Assembly (NCBI GenBank): GCA_020632795.1
Contig: JACKEV010000010.1
Span: forward strand, 372,001-436,000
Source: Alphaproteobacteria bacterium
Lineage (GTDB): Bacteria; Myxococcota_A; UBA796; CAJQPC01
Length of the DNA: 64,000 nucleotides
Reading direction: 5' to 3'
A program made the position numbers and the translations under genes. Shown one piece after another: positions 16,834 through 24,921 of the stretch (its first letter is position 1; each line of letters begins with the position of its first letter). Under the pieces are notes generated by a model. The model was not told where the DNA came from, ran no database searches, and saw nothing but the letters and a program-made list of their open reading frames with translations.

Positions 16834-18231
16834 ATGGGCGACCCCCATCGGCCCGCCACCCCCCTCCGCCCCGCCACCCCCCTCCGCCCCGCCACCACCC
16901 TCTTCGCAGCGGCCCTCGCCCTGCTCGTCGCCTGCACCACCGAGGCGCCCCCGCAGCCCGAGCTGCCCGGCGGGGTCACCACCGCCACCGAGGCCCCCCG
17001 CGCTGTGCGGCTGCCCGAGGGCGCGCGGGTGGTCACCGACATCTCCGGCTCCATGCAGGGCTTCATCCAGCAGGGCTCCGCGCGGCTCAGCTCCCTCCAC
17101 GAGGAGGTCACCGGCGCCATCGGCGCGGCCGGCGTGCCCGGCACCCTGGAGTACTGCCTCGTGGCCACCGACGTGGGCTGCGACGGCAAGACCGACCTGG
17201 GGCGCTACTCCTCGGCCAGCCTCTACCGGGGCGCGGAGTCCCGCTTCGACAAGGCCCTCGACCTGGACGGCGACGACGGCCCCGACACCCGCCGGGTCAC
17301 CGTGGTCCTCACCGACGGGGTCTACGGCGGCGGCGGACGGCCCGAGGCCGACCTCGCCGGCTGCGCGGCCGGGGCCACCGTGGCCTGCGTGGGCCAGCGC
17401 CTGGCCAAGCTGGTGGACGCCGGCTTCGGGGTGTGGGCGGTGGGCATCGCCCTGCCCTTCGACGGCCGGGTCTACGCCGAGCGGGCGATGGACGACGGCC
17501 AGTTCGCCCGCCTCAAGGGCAGCGTGGGCGAGCACCAGCGGGTCAGCGAGTTCAAGGCCTCCAACGCCGACGCCAGCTACCGCTACCAGGGCCCCCGCCC
17601 CATGCTGGTGCTGGTGGTCACCAAGGATCACGCCCTGGGCCGCCGCATGGCCCAGGACATCGCGCAGCGCCTCCAGCAGCTCAAGATCGCCGACGCCACC
17701 GGCGCGGGCATCGCGTGGTCCGAGTGGGCCCCCCGTGAAGATCTCCAGGCGAAGCTCCGTCCGAAGGTCACCGGGGCGCGCCTGGACCGGGTGCGCTCCG
17801 AGGGCTTCCAGCTCGGCAAGCAGGCCGCCACCAGCGGCGGCTACGCCCTGGTCGCGGCCTGCGGGGCGGCCGACCACGGCGCGGTGCGGGTCGAGGTGGA
17901 ACGCCTGCCGTCCGACCCGATACTCACCGCCGACCCCCGGAACCCGCCCGGGGCGGCCCCGCGCTTCAAGGTGGCCGAGGGCGCGCTGTCCCTGGGCCTG
18001 GTCTGCAAGGATCTGCCCGTCGGCACCACCGACCTGCGCTTCTCCGTCGCGGCCGACGTCGACGTCAGCGCGGTCACCGACCCCTGGAACCTCGCCTGGC
18101 ACGGCGGGGACACCTGGTCGACCCCCGACAAGCTCTTCGGCCTGCGGAACCTGGCCCACTACTCGCTGGAGCGGTCCATCGCGAAGCTCGACCTGGACGA
18201 CGGGCTGTTCGTGCGCGTCGAGCGAAGATGA
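16834..18231 (+). CDS. vWA-domain lipoprotein
   Basis: 465 residues from the ATG at 16834. I preferred this start because it gives a basic N-region, a hydrophobic segment LFAAALALLVAC and a lipobox Cys34; upstream in-frame codons lie in the palindromic element. The N-region carries a tandem RPATPL repeat. A von Willebrand A domain runs ~60-200 with the metal site DISGSM (Asp69, Ser71, Ser73) and VVLTDGVYGGGG as the third MIDAS loop. The C-terminal half is unrecognised. The lipobox puts the protein in the periplasm or outer membrane, unlike the cytosolic Hsp70 and tubulin-like proteins. It overlaps the following Hsp70 gene by four bases. Confidence 0.78.
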   Translation: MGDPHRPATPLRPATPLRPATTLFAAALALLVACTTEAPPQPELPGGVTTATEAPRAVRLPEGARVVTDISGSMQGFIQQGSARLSSLHEEVTGAIGAAGVPGTLEYCLVATDVGCDGKTDLGRYSSASLYRGAESRFDKALDLDGDDGPDTRRVTVVLTDGVYGGGGRPEADLAGCAAGATVACVGQRLAKLVDAGFGVWAVGIALPFDGRVYAERAMDDGQFARLKGSVGEHQRVSEFKASNADASYRYQGPRPMLVLVVTKDHALGRRMAQDIAQRLQQLKIADATGAGIAWSEWAPREDLQAKLRPKVTGARLDRVRSEGFQLGKQAATSGGYALVAACGAADHGAVRVEVERLPSDPILTADPRNPPGAAPRFKVAEGALSLGLVCKDLPVGTTDLRFSVAADVDVSAVTDPWNLAWHGGDTWSTPDKLFGLRNLAHYSLERSIAKLDLDDGLFVRVERR

Positions 18232-19856
18232 GCGATCGGGTCTACGGGATCGACCTCGGGACGTCGTTCTCGGCGCTGGCCTATGCCGACCGGGGCGGCG
18301 TCCACATGGTGCCCACCGCCGAGGGTGAGGTGCTGACCCCCTCCCTGGTCTGCCTGGACCGCCGGGGGCGGGCCTGCGTGGGCGCGGCGGCCCCCCTGGC
18401 CCGCGAGCTGGCCGAGGACCCCGCCGACGTCCGCTTCTTCGACTTCTTCAAGCGGGACATCGGGGTGGAGCGCGAGCTGCGCGGCCGCTACGCCGAGCCC
18501 TTCGGGGGCCTGCGCTGGGACCCGGTCTGCCTCTCCACGCTGGTGCTGCGCAAGCTGCGCGCCGACGCCCGCGCGGCCGGCGACGCCCTGGAGCGCGCGG
18601 TCATCACCCACCCCCACCACTTCTTCGTGCCCCAGAAGAACGCGACCCGCCGCGCCGCCGAGCTGGCCGGCGTCGACGTCGCCATGACCCTCTCCGAGCC
18701 CCTGGCCGCCGCCCTGGACCACGGCTACGGCCGCAACGGCGTGGAGGGCCGCATCATGGTCTTCGACCTGGGGGGCGGCACCCTCGACGTCTCCCTGGTC
18801 GAGGTCGCCGACGGCCGCCTGCGCGTCATCGGCGGCCAGGGCGACCCCCGCCTGGGGGGCAAGGACTTCGACGACGTCGTCCACCGCATCTTCCAGGACG
18901 CGATGCAGCAGAGCCACAGCCTGGGCTGGGAGGACGGCGACGCCGAGGAGCGCCGGGTGTGGCGCCAGCGCGCCCGCGCCGCCAAGGAGGACCTCCAGCG
19001 CAAGCCCCGGGTGCGGGTCCACCTCACCATCCAGGGCTGCACCCTGCGGGTGGAGCTGGGCCGCCGCACCTTCGAGGAGGCCTGCTACGCCCTGCAGAAC
19101 CGGATCGCGGACACCACCGAGGGCGCGCTGCGGGTCGCGGGCCTGCGCTGGGCCGACCTTCATCAGGTGGTGATGGTCGGGGGCTCCTCCCGGCTCAAGC
19201 TGGTGCAGAGCTGGCTCCAGGAGCGCGCCGGCGACAAGGTCAGCCTCTCCGACCGCCCCGACCTGGCCGTCGCCCGGGGCGCGGCGGTGCTGGGCCGCGA
19301 GTTGGCCCGGGGCGGGGCCCCCATCGCCCTGGAGGACGACGCGGACGAGCCGGGCGCCACCCCCCCGGACGACGCCGAGACCACCGGCATCACCCTCGAC
19401 ATCACCAGCCAGCTCCCCCGGGGCGTGGGCGTGCTCACCTTCGACCGCGCCCGCAACGCGCAGCGCCCCCACCCCATCGTGCCCGCCGAGACCCCGCTGC
19501 CCACCACCAGCGCGCCCCAGTCCTTCCGCACCACCCGCGACGGCGCCAGCCGCATCCAGGTCGAGGTCGTCGAGATCGACCCCGTCGACCCCGAGCTGTG
19601 GGTGAAGATCGGCGACTGCGTCATCGACGACCTGCCCACCGGACTGCCCCGGGGCACCCGGGTGGAGGTCAGCCTGTCCCTGGACCTGGGCGGCGGCCTG
19701 GACGTCACCGCGCGCTGCCCCCTGGTCCAGCGGGCGGTCACCGCGCGCCTGAGCCTGGGCGCCATGCCCACCACCGGCGACGGCGGCGACGCCCCCTGCG
19801 ACGTGCGCGCCGCCGAGATCCCCCTCGTGGTGGACGAGGACGGGGTGTCGCGGTGA
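18228..19856 (+). CDS. DnaK-like Hsp70 protein, second of the run
   Basis: 542 residues, ATG overlapping the vWA stop. This one is closer to DnaK than its neighbour: phosphate 1 GIDLGTSFSALAY (residues 7-19), the connect/phosphate 2 region VFDLGGGTLDVSLVEV near 178, and the adenosine motif VVMVGGSSRLKLV near 314. After the ATPase domain (to ~370) a short beta-rich domain (~395-510) resembles a reduced Hsp70 substrate-binding domain, with the conserved opening ITLDITSQLPRGVGVL. The helical lid seems missing. It is shorter than DnaK (~640). With the zinc-ribbon Hsp70 upstream it forms an unusual pair in one transcript; the two may act as a heteromer. Confidence 0.83.
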   Translation: MSDRVYGIDLGTSFSALAYADRGGVHMVPTAEGEVLTPSLVCLDRRGRACVGAAAPLARELAEDPADVRFFDFFKRDIGVERELRGRYAEPFGGLRWDPVCLSTLVLRKLRADARAAGDALERAVITHPHHFFVPQKNATRRAAELAGVDVAMTLSEPLAAALDHGYGRNGVEGRIMVFDLGGGTLDVSLVEVADGRLRVIGGQGDPRLGGKDFDDVVHRIFQDAMQQSHSLGWEDGDAEERRVWRQRARAAKEDLQRKPRVRVHLTIQGCTLRVELGRRTFEEACYALQNRIADTTEGALRVAGLRWADLHQVVMVGGSSRLKLVQSWLQERAGDKVSLSDRPDLAVARGAAVLGRELARGGAPIALEDDADEPGATPPDDAETTGITLDITSQLPRGVGVLTFDRARNAQRPHPIVPAETPLPTTSAPQSFRTTRDGASRIQVEVVEIDPVDPELWVKIGDCVIDDLPTGLPRGTRVEVSLSLDLGGGLDVTARCPLVQRAVTARLSLGAMPTTGDGGDAPCDVRAAEIPLVVDEDGVSR

Positions 19857-22435
19857 GCGACAAGGAGCCCCTGGCCGATCTGGAGCTGGATCTGTCCCTG
19901 GAGGACGACCCCCTCGCGGACCTGGAGCCGGACATCAGCGCGCCTCCGCCCCGCCGCACCCTGGCCCCGGCGGGCGAGCGCCCCTGGCGGGACCCGGAGC
20001 GCCTGCGTCTGTGGGCGCTGCGCAGCATGGGCAACGAGCCGCTGCACCCCTTCGCCCTGCTGGGCCCAGCGGCCTCCGCCGACTTCGAGGGCTTCCGCGA
20101 CGCCCTCCGCGCCTGCCGGCGGGCCCTCAAGCTCACCGCCGAGGCCGGCGGGCGGGACGCCCCCATCGCCACCATGATCCTCGACACCCGCTCCTTCGCC
20201 CGGCTGGGGAGCCTCGACGCCGAGGGTTGGGCCGCCGAGCGCGAGGCCGCCCGCTGGGCCCGCCCGGAGTGGTACGAGCTGGTGCGCGACGTGCGCCGCA
20301 TCTGCGCCGACGACCGCATCACCCCCGACGAGGACGCCGAGCTGAACACCTGGGCCGGCCGGCTCGGCGTGCCCCGGTCCACCCTCGACCGCTGGATCAC
20401 CGAGCGGATCGAGCCCGGCTATCCCCTGATCGAGCGGGTCACCCGGATCCCGGGCGGCATGCAGCTCCGGCTGCTCGACGGCGTGGTCATCACCAGCGCC
20501 GCCCAGTACGGTGAGCTGGTGGTCGCCAACGAGGCGCGCTGGCACCAGGCCCTCGACACCCTCGACCAGCTCAAGCTCATCCTCTCCCACATCCACGGGG
20601 ACGAGGAGGACCAGCTCGGCGACGCCGTCGAGGCCGGCGAGCGGCGCGCCCGCACCTTCGTGGAGTCCTGGGGCCTGCCCGCCTCGGCCGTCAAGCCCTT
20701 GTGGCTCCAGGCCACCTTGTGGGCTCTGGGGGCCCGGGGCCTGCGCCTGCCGCGCCCCTGGGATGCCCTGTCCATCGACCTCCCGGAAGACCTGCCTGCG
20801 AAAGCGGGGGGGGCGGTGGAGCTGCTCCGCGGGGCGGTGGAGGACGGCCGGCTGGGGCTCTGGCTGGAGCGCAGCCGGGCCGACGCGGCGCTGGTCCGCC
20901 TGGCCGTGGGCCGGGAGCGCAGCGCCACCGCCACCGCCTGGTCCCTGCTGTGGGCGCTGGGGGAGCGGCGCCTGGGGGTCGCCGGGCACGACATCCCGGA
21001 CGCCGAGGCCCTGCGCGCGCTGCTGGAGGCCGGGGATCCGGGGGTGCTGAGCGCGCTGGACGACCTGCTCACCGAAGGCGTGATCGCGCAGTGGGGGCAG
21101 GTCATCGAAGACGACGCGGTGCGGGACGCCGCCGCCCGCGCGGCCCGCGGAGACGCCGCGCCGCTTCGCCTCCAGGTGCTCCACTGGGGCCTGGGCAGCG
21201 CCGCCCTGTGCGGCGACGTCACCGATCTGCAGGGCCTCGTCGCCCTGGCCTGGCACGACCCGGCGGCCGTGCAGGAGCGGCTGGCGGACGGACGGCTGCG
21301 GGCCTGGGCGCTCTCCCAGGGGCTGGGGCAGGGCCCCCTGCCCGCCCCGCAGCGGGGCTGGTCCGAGGCCCGCCGCCTGCACGAGGCCCTCTGGCACCTC
21401 GGGGCGGTGGTGCTGCTGACCCGGGACGCCATCGTGGGCGACCCCGACACCCTCGTCCAGCAGCTCGCCCAGGCCGACGAGGGCGCGGAGGTCCTGCTGC
21501 GGGAGGTCGAGGCCCGCTACGCCGACGGCGCCCTGCTGCGCTGGCTGGACATGCACGGCACGCCGATGCCCGCCGAGCGCCCCCCCGACGGCGACCTCGG
21601 CGCCCGGGTCACCCTGTGGACCGCCGGGCTCAAGGCCTTCCACCACCCGAGCTGCGGCTGGCAGGCCGACGCCGCGGCCCTCGCCCGCTGGGGCGACGCG
21701 CACAACGACATGTTCCTGGAGCTGCTGCTCACCGGGCTGGTGGGGCAGTGGCTGGAGGGCATCGGGGACGCCCACGCCGCCGCCTTGGAGGAGGCTCTGC
21801 GGGCGGCGGATCCGGTGGAGCAGGTCTGCCGCGCGCTGGGCCTGGAGGCCCCCACCCTGGCCCTCTCCCGCGCCCCGGAGGGCCGGCTGGTGATCCACGA
21901 GGGCCACGAGGGCGTCGTCACCCTGCGCCTGCGGCACCAGGGCCCTCGGGGGCGGCTCCGGGTCTCGGTGGCCTGCGACGACCCCGAGGTGGCGATCGAG
22001 CTGGAGGGCGCCGACGGCCGAGGGCAGCGCGTCCTCGGCCCGGGAGACGAGGCCCTCGCCCGCGCCCGGGTCACCCTGCCGCGCGGCGAGAGGACCGAGC
22101 GCACCCTCACCCTCACCGCGAAGGCCGACGACGTCGAACACACCGTCACCGTGCCCTGCGCGTCCCGCTACGAGTGGGGCGGGGTGCTCCTCCGGGCGCT
22201 GACCGGCGCCGGGGCCGGGGCAGCCCTGAGCGGGGCGTGGCGCCTGCTGCTGGCGATCACCGCCCAGGGTGCCTTCCTCGCGGCCGACGGCGGCTACCTC
22301 ATCGACCCGGCGGAGATCGCCGAGGTGGGCGGCCCCAACCAGCTCGCCCGCCTGGCGCTGCTGGTGGGCACGCTGACCGTCGGCGGCGCGCTGGTGGGCT
22401 GGGCGCTGATGCGCATGGGCCGGGGGAAGGAATGA
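19853..22435 (+). CDS. Large membrane-anchored scaffold, possible TerB-like segment
   Basis: 860 residues, GTG start overlapping the Hsp70 stop by four bases. The N-terminus (1-45) is very acidic with near-repeats PLADLELDLS and PLADLEPDIS. Residues ~143-183 (VRRICADDRITPDEDAELNT...) resemble a TerB/EF-hand-type segment, common in stress and conflict systems, though the match is weak. The middle (~230-660) is Leu/Ala-rich all-alpha and could be a solenoid. Residues ~675-775 look like an Ig-type beta-sandwich, and two hydrophobic segments (~783-806 and ~825-850) end the protein with a short basic tail. It may link cytosolic and envelope parts of the system. No family recognised for the whole. 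Confidence 0.66.
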   Translation: MSDKEPLADLELDLSLEDDPLADLEPDISAPPPRRTLAPAGERPWRDPERLRLWALRSMGNEPLHPFALLGPAASADFEGFRDALRACRRALKLTAEAGGRDAPIATMILDTRSFARLGSLDAEGWAAEREAARWARPEWYELVRDVRRICADDRITPDEDAELNTWAGRLGVPRSTLDRWITERIEPGYPLIERVTRIPGGMQLRLLDGVVITSAAQYGELVVANEARWHQALDTLDQLKLILSHIHGDEEDQLGDAVEAGERRARTFVESWGLPASAVKPLWLQATLWALGARGLRLPRPWDALSIDLPEDLPAKAGGAVELLRGAVEDGRLGLWLERSRADAALVRLAVGRERSATATAWSLLWALGERRLGVAGHDIPDAEALRALLEAGDPGVLSALDDLLTEGVIAQWGQVIEDDAVRDAAARAARGDAAPLRLQVLHWGLGSAALCGDVTDLQGLVALAWHDPAAVQERLADGRLRAWALSQGLGQGPLPAPQRGWSEARRLHEALWHLGAVVLLTRDAIVGDPDTLVQQLAQADEGAEVLLREVEARYADGALLRWLDMHGTPMPAERPPDGDLGARVTLWTAGLKAFHHPSCGWQADAAALARWGDAHNDMFLELLLTGLVGQWLEGIGDAHAAALEEALRAADPVEQVCRALGLEAPTLALSRAPEGRLVIHEGHEGVVTLRLRHQGPRGRLRVSVACDDPEVAIELEGADGRGQRVLGPGDEALARARVTLPRGERTERTLTLTAKADDVEHTVTVPCASRYEWGGVLLRALTGAGAGAALSGAWRLLLAITAQGAFLAADGGYLIDPAEIAEVGGPNQLARLALLVGTLTVGGALVGWALMRMGRGKE

Positions 22436-23661
22436 CCCGGCTCGTCCTCCTCCTCTCGTTGATCCTGCTGCCCGGCTGCGGGGAGTGGGTCGGGGCGTGC
22501 TGCGGGGCGCTGGGCCTGCTGGTCGTCATCCCCCTGCTCATCCGCATCGAGCGGCGGCGCCCGGGCTGGGTGCTGCTGCTGCTGGGCCTGGGGGTGCTGG
22601 CTTCGCCCCTGTGGCTGTGGGACGCGGTGGACAACACCTGGATGGAGCAGCTCGGCATCCGCATGCTGCTGGAGACCGATCGGCTCAGCCACGACCTGAT
22701 CGCGGCGCTGTTCCCCCGGCAGCCCCTGGCGGTGCGCGCGGCGCTCGGGGCGCTGTGGACCGGGGGCATGCTGGGCAGCGCGGCGGGCTTCGCGCTGGGG
22801 GTCCACCGCAGCGGGCGCCCCAAGCTGGCCCTGGTGGGGGGCAGCCTGCTCGCGGTCGTGGCGGTGGCGCTGCTCCAGCTCGGGCCCGACATGGATCGCT
22901 TCTCCCCCCGGGCGGGCGACTGGCCGGCGCTGGAGATCGGCCCCCGCCCCCAGCCCCTGCCCTTGGCGCATCGGCAGATCAGCGCCACCGCCGGGCGGGT
23001 CAGCCTGCGCAAGCTGCCCGCCTACGAGACCCGGGCCTGGGGCCCCGCGTCCTGGGCGCGGCCCTCCCCGGTCCAGGGGGTCGACTGCGAGGTGGCTCTG
23101 ACCCGCGCGGTGTGGCTGGGGACCGACACGGTCAGCGAGGCCCTGTGGGAGGCGGTCATGGGCGCCGCGCCCCCGAGCTGCGGAGAGGCGTGCGCGCCGG
23201 ACGCCCCCGCCGCCGGCGTGTCCTGGCGCGACGCGGTGGACTTCGCCAACCGCTTCTCCGAGCTGCGCGGCCTCACCCCGGCCTACACCGTCGAGGGGCG
23301 CGCCGTGCGCTGGAGGACCGGCGCGGACGGCTACCGGCTGCCCACCGAGGCGGAGTGGACCCTGGCCACCCGGAGCCGCTCGCTCCCCAAGAGCCTGGCG
23401 CCCCGGGGGATGGACGACGACGTCCCCGAGTGGGTGTGGGACGTCTACACCGACGCCGCGGCCTGCGGCCGGAACCCCGGGGTGGCCGTGGAGGCCTCCG
23501 GGGTGGCGGTCGCCGGGGACCTGCGGGCGCCCCGGGTGGTGCGCGTCGGGCCCGATGTCCGCCGGAGCGGCGCCGCGGACGAGGGCGGGGTCGGCGTGCG
23601 GCTGGCCCGCTCGGTGGAGGGGCTGCCCCGGGCGGCCTCAGCGACGACCGCGCCTCCATGA
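22432..23661 (+). CDS. Membrane-anchored FGE / sulfatase-modifying-factor-fold protein
   Basis: 409 residues, ATG overlapping the previous stop. The leader MTRLVLLLSLILLPGC has a lipobox (Cys16), and three to four hydrophobic segments follow (~24-38, ~44-62, ~101-120, ~128-148). The C-terminal ~200 residues are an FGE-sulfatase-type domain: VSWRDAVDFANRFSELRG, DGYRLPTEAEWTLATR and DDVPEWVWDVY are characteristic. The paired catalytic cysteines of true formylglycine-generating enzyme are not seen in their usual place, so it is more likely a binding module of that fold, as in many conflict-system or kinase proteins. It is the last gene of the run; the next gene is convergent. Confidence 0.77.
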   Translation: MTRLVLLLSLILLPGCGEWVGACCGALGLLVVIPLLIRIERRRPGWVLLLLGLGVLASPLWLWDAVDNTWMEQLGIRMLLETDRLSHDLIAALFPRQPLAVRAALGALWTGGMLGSAAGFALGVHRSGRPKLALVGGSLLAVVAVALLQLGPDMDRFSPRAGDWPALEIGPRPQPLPLAHRQISATAGRVSLRKLPAYETRAWGPASWARPSPVQGVDCEVALTRAVWLGTDTVSEALWEAVMGAAPPSCGEACAPDAPAAGVSWRDAVDFANRFSELRGLTPAYTVEGRAVRWRTGADGYRLPTEAEWTLATRSRSLPKSLAPRGMDDDVPEWVWDVYTDAAACGRNPGVAVEASGVAVAGDLRAPRVVRVGPDVRRSGAADEGGVGVRLARSVEGLPRAASATTAPP

Positions 23662-23704
23662 GCCCGATGGCGTCGGCCTCATCGGAGGGCGCGGCCGCGC
23701 GGAC

Positions 23705-24835
23705 TCAGAGCTTCGCGTCCACCTGCAGGAAGCCCCAGCCGTCGATCGCCTCCCCGTCCGGGGCGTGGTAGAGCGCGCCGCCGCCCGCGAGCCACACCTT
23801 CTGGCCGAGCTTCACCTTGCCCGTGAGGTCCACCTCCTCGCCGACCACGGCGCTCAGCCCGTCCACGGACGCGGTCCCCAGGAACAGGTGCCCGTCGAGG
23901 CCCACCTTCGTGCCCTCCGTCGGGGAGAGGCCCAGCTTGAGCGCGGCGTCCTGGAGGCCCCGGCCGTCCTGGGCGGCGCCGACCTTGAACCAGGCGATGT
24001 CGGCGAGGCCGTAGAACTTGTGGTTCGTGGCGAACAGGGTGTTGAAGCCCCCGCCGTCCGCGCCGCCCCCGGAGAGCGCGTCGTACCACAGGGTGACGGT
24101 GGGCTTCACCCCCAGCTCCGGGGCCAGGGTGCCCTGCGCGCCGGCCATCCACTGGACGCTCGGGCCGCCGAGCTGGGCGTAGCCCTCCACCCGCCCGGAG
24201 AGGATGCCGGCGCCGCCCTTGGCGTAGAGCCCGGCGGTGGTGAGGGTGGAGCCGTCCATCGCGTCGAACATGAAGATCGCGACGAGATCGACCAGGGCCT
24301 CACCCTCCGAGGGCCGGTAGCCGCCCCACGCCGCTACCATGCCGGCGTCGCCGCCGCGATCCTCAAGGCCCTGGCTGGCCAGGATCGCCCCGGCGACGTT
24401 GACGCCGAAGGTCTCGGAGTGGGCCTGCCCATGAAATCCATCGAACGCGCGCCCCTGCTGCGTCCAGTCGACCGCGCCGATCAGGCGCTGCTCGTGCATG
24501 TTGATCTCCTGCCGCCCCAGGCGCAGCCAGCCCCGCTCCCCCTTCCAGGCCGCGTAGCCCTGGTGGAGGTCGAAGGTGTCCGCGCTGAAGTCGGTCAGGG
24601 TGTTCACCTCGGTCCCCCAGACCCGCACGTCCTGGACCTCGATCAGGGTCGACCACCCGCCCAGGGTCAGGGTCGCGCCGAGGCGGGCGCGCTGGGAGAA
24701 CAGGTTCGTGGCGCCTCCGGGGGCGAGGTCACGGCCGGTGTGGGGCTCCGCGCGGGGGCGGACCTGCGCGTGCACAGAGGTCTCCAGCTCCGCCGCGCGG
24801 GGCGCGGCGAGCGACAACATCAGACATACAAACAC
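23705..24835 (-). CDS. Alginate-export-type outer membrane beta-barrel protein
   Basis: 376 residues from the GTG at 24835, which follows CGGAG and gives a signal peptide FVCLMLSLAAPRAAE. A longer frame to 24874 would begin inside a hairpin and lacks a signal. The mature protein is a beta-barrel of the alginate-export family (Pfam Alginate_exp): QVRPRAEP near the start, FSQRARLGATLTLG, RLGRQEINMHEQRLIGAVDW and the C-terminal aromatic-poor DGWGFLQVDAKL. It would be an outer membrane channel for a polymer or small solute; the substrate cannot be told. It lies 43 bp beyond the tubulin-Hsp70 run and is convergent with it. Confidence 0.76.
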   Translation of the reverse strand: MFVCLMLSLAAPRAAELETSVHAQVRPRAEPHTGRDLAPGGATNLFSQRARLGATLTLGGWSTLIEVQDVRVWGTEVNTLTDFSADTFDLHQGYAAWKGERGWLRLGRQEINMHEQRLIGAVDWTQQGRAFDGFHGQAHSETFGVNVAGAILASQGLEDRGGDAGMVAAWGGYRPSEGEALVDLVAIFMFDAMDGSTLTTAGLYAKGGAGILSGRVEGYAQLGGPSVQWMAGAQGTLAPELGVKPTVTLWYDALSGGGADGGGFNTLFATNHKFYGLADIAWFKVGAAQDGRGLQDAALKLGLSPTEGTKVGLDGHLFLGTASVDGLSAVVGEEVDLTGKVKLGQKVWLAGGGALYHAPDGEAIDGWGFLQVDAKL

Positions 24836-24867
24836 ATCAGACTCCGGCGAGAGGTGTAGGGGTCCAT

Positions 24868-24894
24868 GCGCCACAGACGTCGTGTCTGTGGCGC
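24868..24894 (-). terminator. Hairpin after the REC-coiled-coil gene
   Basis: A perfect 11-bp stem (GCGCCACAGAC with GTCTGTGGCGC) and a five-base loop lies just downstream of the minus-strand REC-coiled-coil gene and just upstream of the porin start. No T-run follows, so it is terminator-like but not a classical intrinsic terminator; it may also be an attenuator. Confidence 0.5.
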
Positions 24895-24921
24895 GTCGGG
24901 CGTCTGGTTCAGGGGATTGGG

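Noticed and set aside
19163..22141. Long minus-strand open frame across the Hsp70 and scaffold genes
   Set aside because: It has the same low-complexity composition and no motif, while the plus-strand genes have overlapping starts and known domains.
22432..23661. True formylglycine-generating enzyme
   Set aside because: The catalytic cysteine pair is not visible and there is no sulfatase gene nearby.
24868..24894. Alternative GTG start of the porin at 24874
   Set aside because: It falls inside the hairpin and gives no signal peptide; the GTG at 24835 with CGGAG and a signal is better.
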